Shown piece by piece: positions 22,362-23,656 of a DNA stretch of 23,656 bases. Both the position numbers and the translations under genes were made by a program. How positions within the stretch are numbered: the first letter of the stretch is position 1; each line of letters opens with the position of its first letter. The DNA is taken from contig CAMNDE010000055.1 of NCBI GenBank assembly GCA_946534895.1, forward strand, positions 1-23,656, written 5' to 3'. The notes under the pieces are model-generated. The model worked only from the letters and a program-made list of their open reading frames with translations. It was not told the DNA's origin and did not search any database. This DNA is from UBA2943 sp946534895. Lineage in GTDB: Bacteria > Bacillota > Clostridia > Christensenellales > Aristaeellaceae.

Positions 22362-23156
22362 TCATTCCATAAGTCCGTAATCCCTCAGGCATTTCAGGAA
22401 TCCCTCTGTGGTGTCGGAAAAATGTATGCCGGCATTTTCCGCCTTTGAGCAGTCCATCCAGAGGGCATGCCGCGGGCCCGCATCCTCAAACTGCACCGAC
22501 CGGTTCAGCGCCTTCCGGAGACACTCTGCCGTCTCCAGCATGCACAGCGGGTTTTCACATCCAAAGTTGTAAGCCCCGCCCGGGCACTGTGCGGCATAAA
22601 GGATCTGGTCCGCCACCTCACGCACATACGTCACGGCACGGTGCTGGGCAAAGGAAAAAGTCATACGTTCCCTTTTCAGCATCTGCATCAGAAAATTGTC
22701 CCGGTTCTGCAGGCCGTATATGGGCATATCATACATCCAGGTGGCCCGAAGCATCACGGCATCCGGAAAACGTTCCAGAACCCGCTGCTCCATTTCAAGC
22801 TTTTCCCGGGCATAGAGATTTCCGGGACAGGTCTCCTCTTCCGTATAGGGGCCCGTTCCGGGACAGGCACTGTATACCTGATCACTGGAAAACATGACAC
22901 AGTGCACGCCGGTGGAAGCCAGCATAAGCGGGAGCTCTACGTTGGCACGCCACGATTCCTCAGGATGTTTTTCGCACTGCCCGATGTCTGACATGGCGGC
23001 AGTATGAATGATGATATCGGGCTCCGCCGTATCCACCAGACGCCGCACCGCATCCGCGTCCAGGCCGCGCAGAGACGGCGCCGGCACCGCATCCGGATAT
23101 CTTTCCATGATCCGGGCTCCCACAAATCCCCTGGGGCCCGTTACTAGCATCCGCAT
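22362..23156 (-). CDS. RmlD-like NAD(P)-dependent sugar-nucleotide reductase/epimerase
   Basis: This 264-residue extended short-chain dehydrogenase opens with the cofactor-binding motif MLVTGPRGFVGARI. It keeps DIIIHTAAMSDIGQCEKHPE, the active-site Ser-Asp segment VMFSSDQVYS, and the Y-x3-K catalytic pair in YAREKLEME. Its size and DxxIHTAA...D pattern match dTDP-4-dehydrorhamnose reductase (RmlD) and similar reductases, which make nucleotide-activated deoxysugars for cell-surface polymers. No rmlA, rmlB or rmlC gene lies nearby, so rhamnose synthesis specifically is unproven. It is short for RmlD (usually about 280-300). ATG 23156 has GGAGGG 7 nt upstream. It is probably a single-gene unit. 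Confidence 0.8.
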   Translation of the reverse strand: MRMLVTGPRGFVGARIMERYPDAVPAPSLRGLDADAVRRLVDTAEPDIIIHTAAMSDIGQCEKHPEESWRANVELPLMLASTGVHCVMFSSDQVYSACPGTGPYTEEETCPGNLYAREKLEMEQRVLERFPDAVMLRATWMYDMPIYGLQNRDNFLMQMLKRERMTFSFAQHRAVTYVREVADQILYAAQCPGGAYNFGCENPLCMLETAECLRKALNRSVQFEDAGPRHALWMDCSKAENAGIHFSDTTEGFLKCLRDYGLME

Positions 23157-23281
23157 CGCAAATCCCTCCCTGTTATTGAATACGCTGGCTGCGCAGAGCC
23201 GATATATGCCTCTCCATCCATGTTCGTCATATCGCGGCAGTTTTCCTGTATCCGTTTCGGGATCATCTGACAGATTTCATG

Positions 23282-23318
23282 AAAACAGGCAGGAACTGTG
23301 CATGCAGATCCTGCCTGT
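23282..23318 (-). terminator. Terminator of the glycine-rich-tail gene
   Basis: On the minus strand ACAGGCAGGA and TCCTGCCTGT form a perfect 10-bp stem, with CTG/CAG continuing inside. TTTTC follows. It is about 20 nt after the stop at 23340. Confidence 0.85.
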
Positions 23319-23339
23319 AAAGAGACGTTGGATGGGAGA

Positions 23340-23656
23340 TCAGAAACCGTGGCTGCCGCCACCTCCTCCACCTCCGCCACCGCCGCCGCTGCTTCCCCCG
23401 CCGGAACCGGACGAGGACGAATTGTGCACGACGCGGGAAACGGTGTGGGCCGTGACGATGGTGGCAGCCGCACCAAGGAGGGAATTGCGCACCACCGGCG
23501 GCAGCCGCCTGTTCTGGTCCTGCTTCATCCATGCGCTGGCACCGAGGTAGGTCAGCAGCATGGCACAGATCAGGGCAAGAAGGATATTGCTGGTCACTTT
23601 CATGGGCTCAGCGATCTTTTCGCCCCGCAGCACCTGAGCCATTTCATGGAACGCTT
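23340..23656 (-). CDS. C-terminal part of a membrane protein with Gly/Ser-rich tail (TPM-domain-like), cut by the window edge
   Basis: The frame is open to the right edge, so the gene begins outside the window. What remains is a short segment, one transmembrane helix (NILLALICAMLLTYLGASAW), a basic cytosolic stretch, a second hydrophobic segment (NSLLGAAATIVTAHTV), and a tail of Ser and Gly ending GGSHGF. This layout matches the C-terminus of TPM-domain (YgcG/Psb32-like) membrane proteins, where a helix and a short juxtamembrane region lead to a Ser/Gly-rich tail with an aromatic end. Neither ATG 23642 nor ATG 23603 has a ribosome-binding site, which supports a larger gene. The TPM domain itself is not visible, so the assignment is tentative. 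Confidence 0.6.
   Translation of the reverse strand, partial: AFHEMAQVLRGEKIAEPMKVTSNILLALICAMLLTYLGASAWMKQDQNRRLPPVVRNSLLGAAATIVTAHTVSRVVHNSSSSGSGGGSSGGGGGGGGGGGSHGF

Noticed and set aside
23355..23400. CCGCC/CCTCC-rich tract as a regulatory repeat
   Set aside because: It encodes the glycine tail of the gene on the minus strand.

Overview
The window looks like a chromosomal segment of a Gram-positive, probably anaerobic and host-associated member of the Bacillota (Firmicutes). The signs are strong AGGAGG-type ribosome-binding sites, GTG and TTG starts, many compact intrinsic terminators, a yybP-ykoY manganese riboswitch, a Y-family polymerase paired with a YolD-like protein, and heterodimeric ABC exporters. 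Coding sequence is GC-rich, and about 20 genes are packed on both strands. I do not assign a genus. I see no tRNA, rRNA, CRISPR array, prophage or intact insertion sequence.

Layout. 1-2716 (+): a manganese-riboswitch leader and the ArsB/NhaD-like permease it controls, then a stand-alone protein kinase. 2774-4186 (-): a MATE exporter. 4369-8362 (+): a GH31 alpha-glycosidase followed at once by a Y-family DNA polymerase and a YolD-like protein. 8485-10478 (+): a GH28-type glycosidase overlapping a protein that reads as two tandem mutarotase-like domains. 10556-12199 (-): an exported WG-repeat protein. 12351-13679 (-): a second MATE exporter. 13876-17419 (-): a two-gene heterodimeric ABC exporter, divergent from an AraC-family regulator (17572-18408, +). 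18545-20063 (-): an exported two-SH3 protein, an ECF sigma factor and a 65-residue partner. 20345-21112 (-): a Gfo/Idh/MocA oxidoreductase lacking its NAD-binding half, beside an AT-rich patch. 21282-22211 (-): a Tat-exported cysteine-rich redox protein with an FMN-binding tail. 22362-23156 (-): an RmlD-like sugar-nucleotide reductase. 23340-23656 (-): the C-terminal end of a membrane protein with a glycine-rich tail, cut by the window edge.

How it fits together. The glycosidases and the mutarotase-like partner point to use of plant polysaccharides, possibly pectin or rhamnogalacturonan fragments plus alpha-xylosides or alpha-glucosides. Four exporters suggest handling of toxic compounds and metals. 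The most striking element is the leader at 82-204. Its conserved yybP-ykoY aptamer overlaps a 12-bp terminator stem, so the downstream permease, of a family not usually thought of as a manganese exporter, is predicted to be switched on by Mn2+. A second regulatory theme is the ECF sigma operon, which shares an upstream sequence box with the nearby SH3-protein gene.
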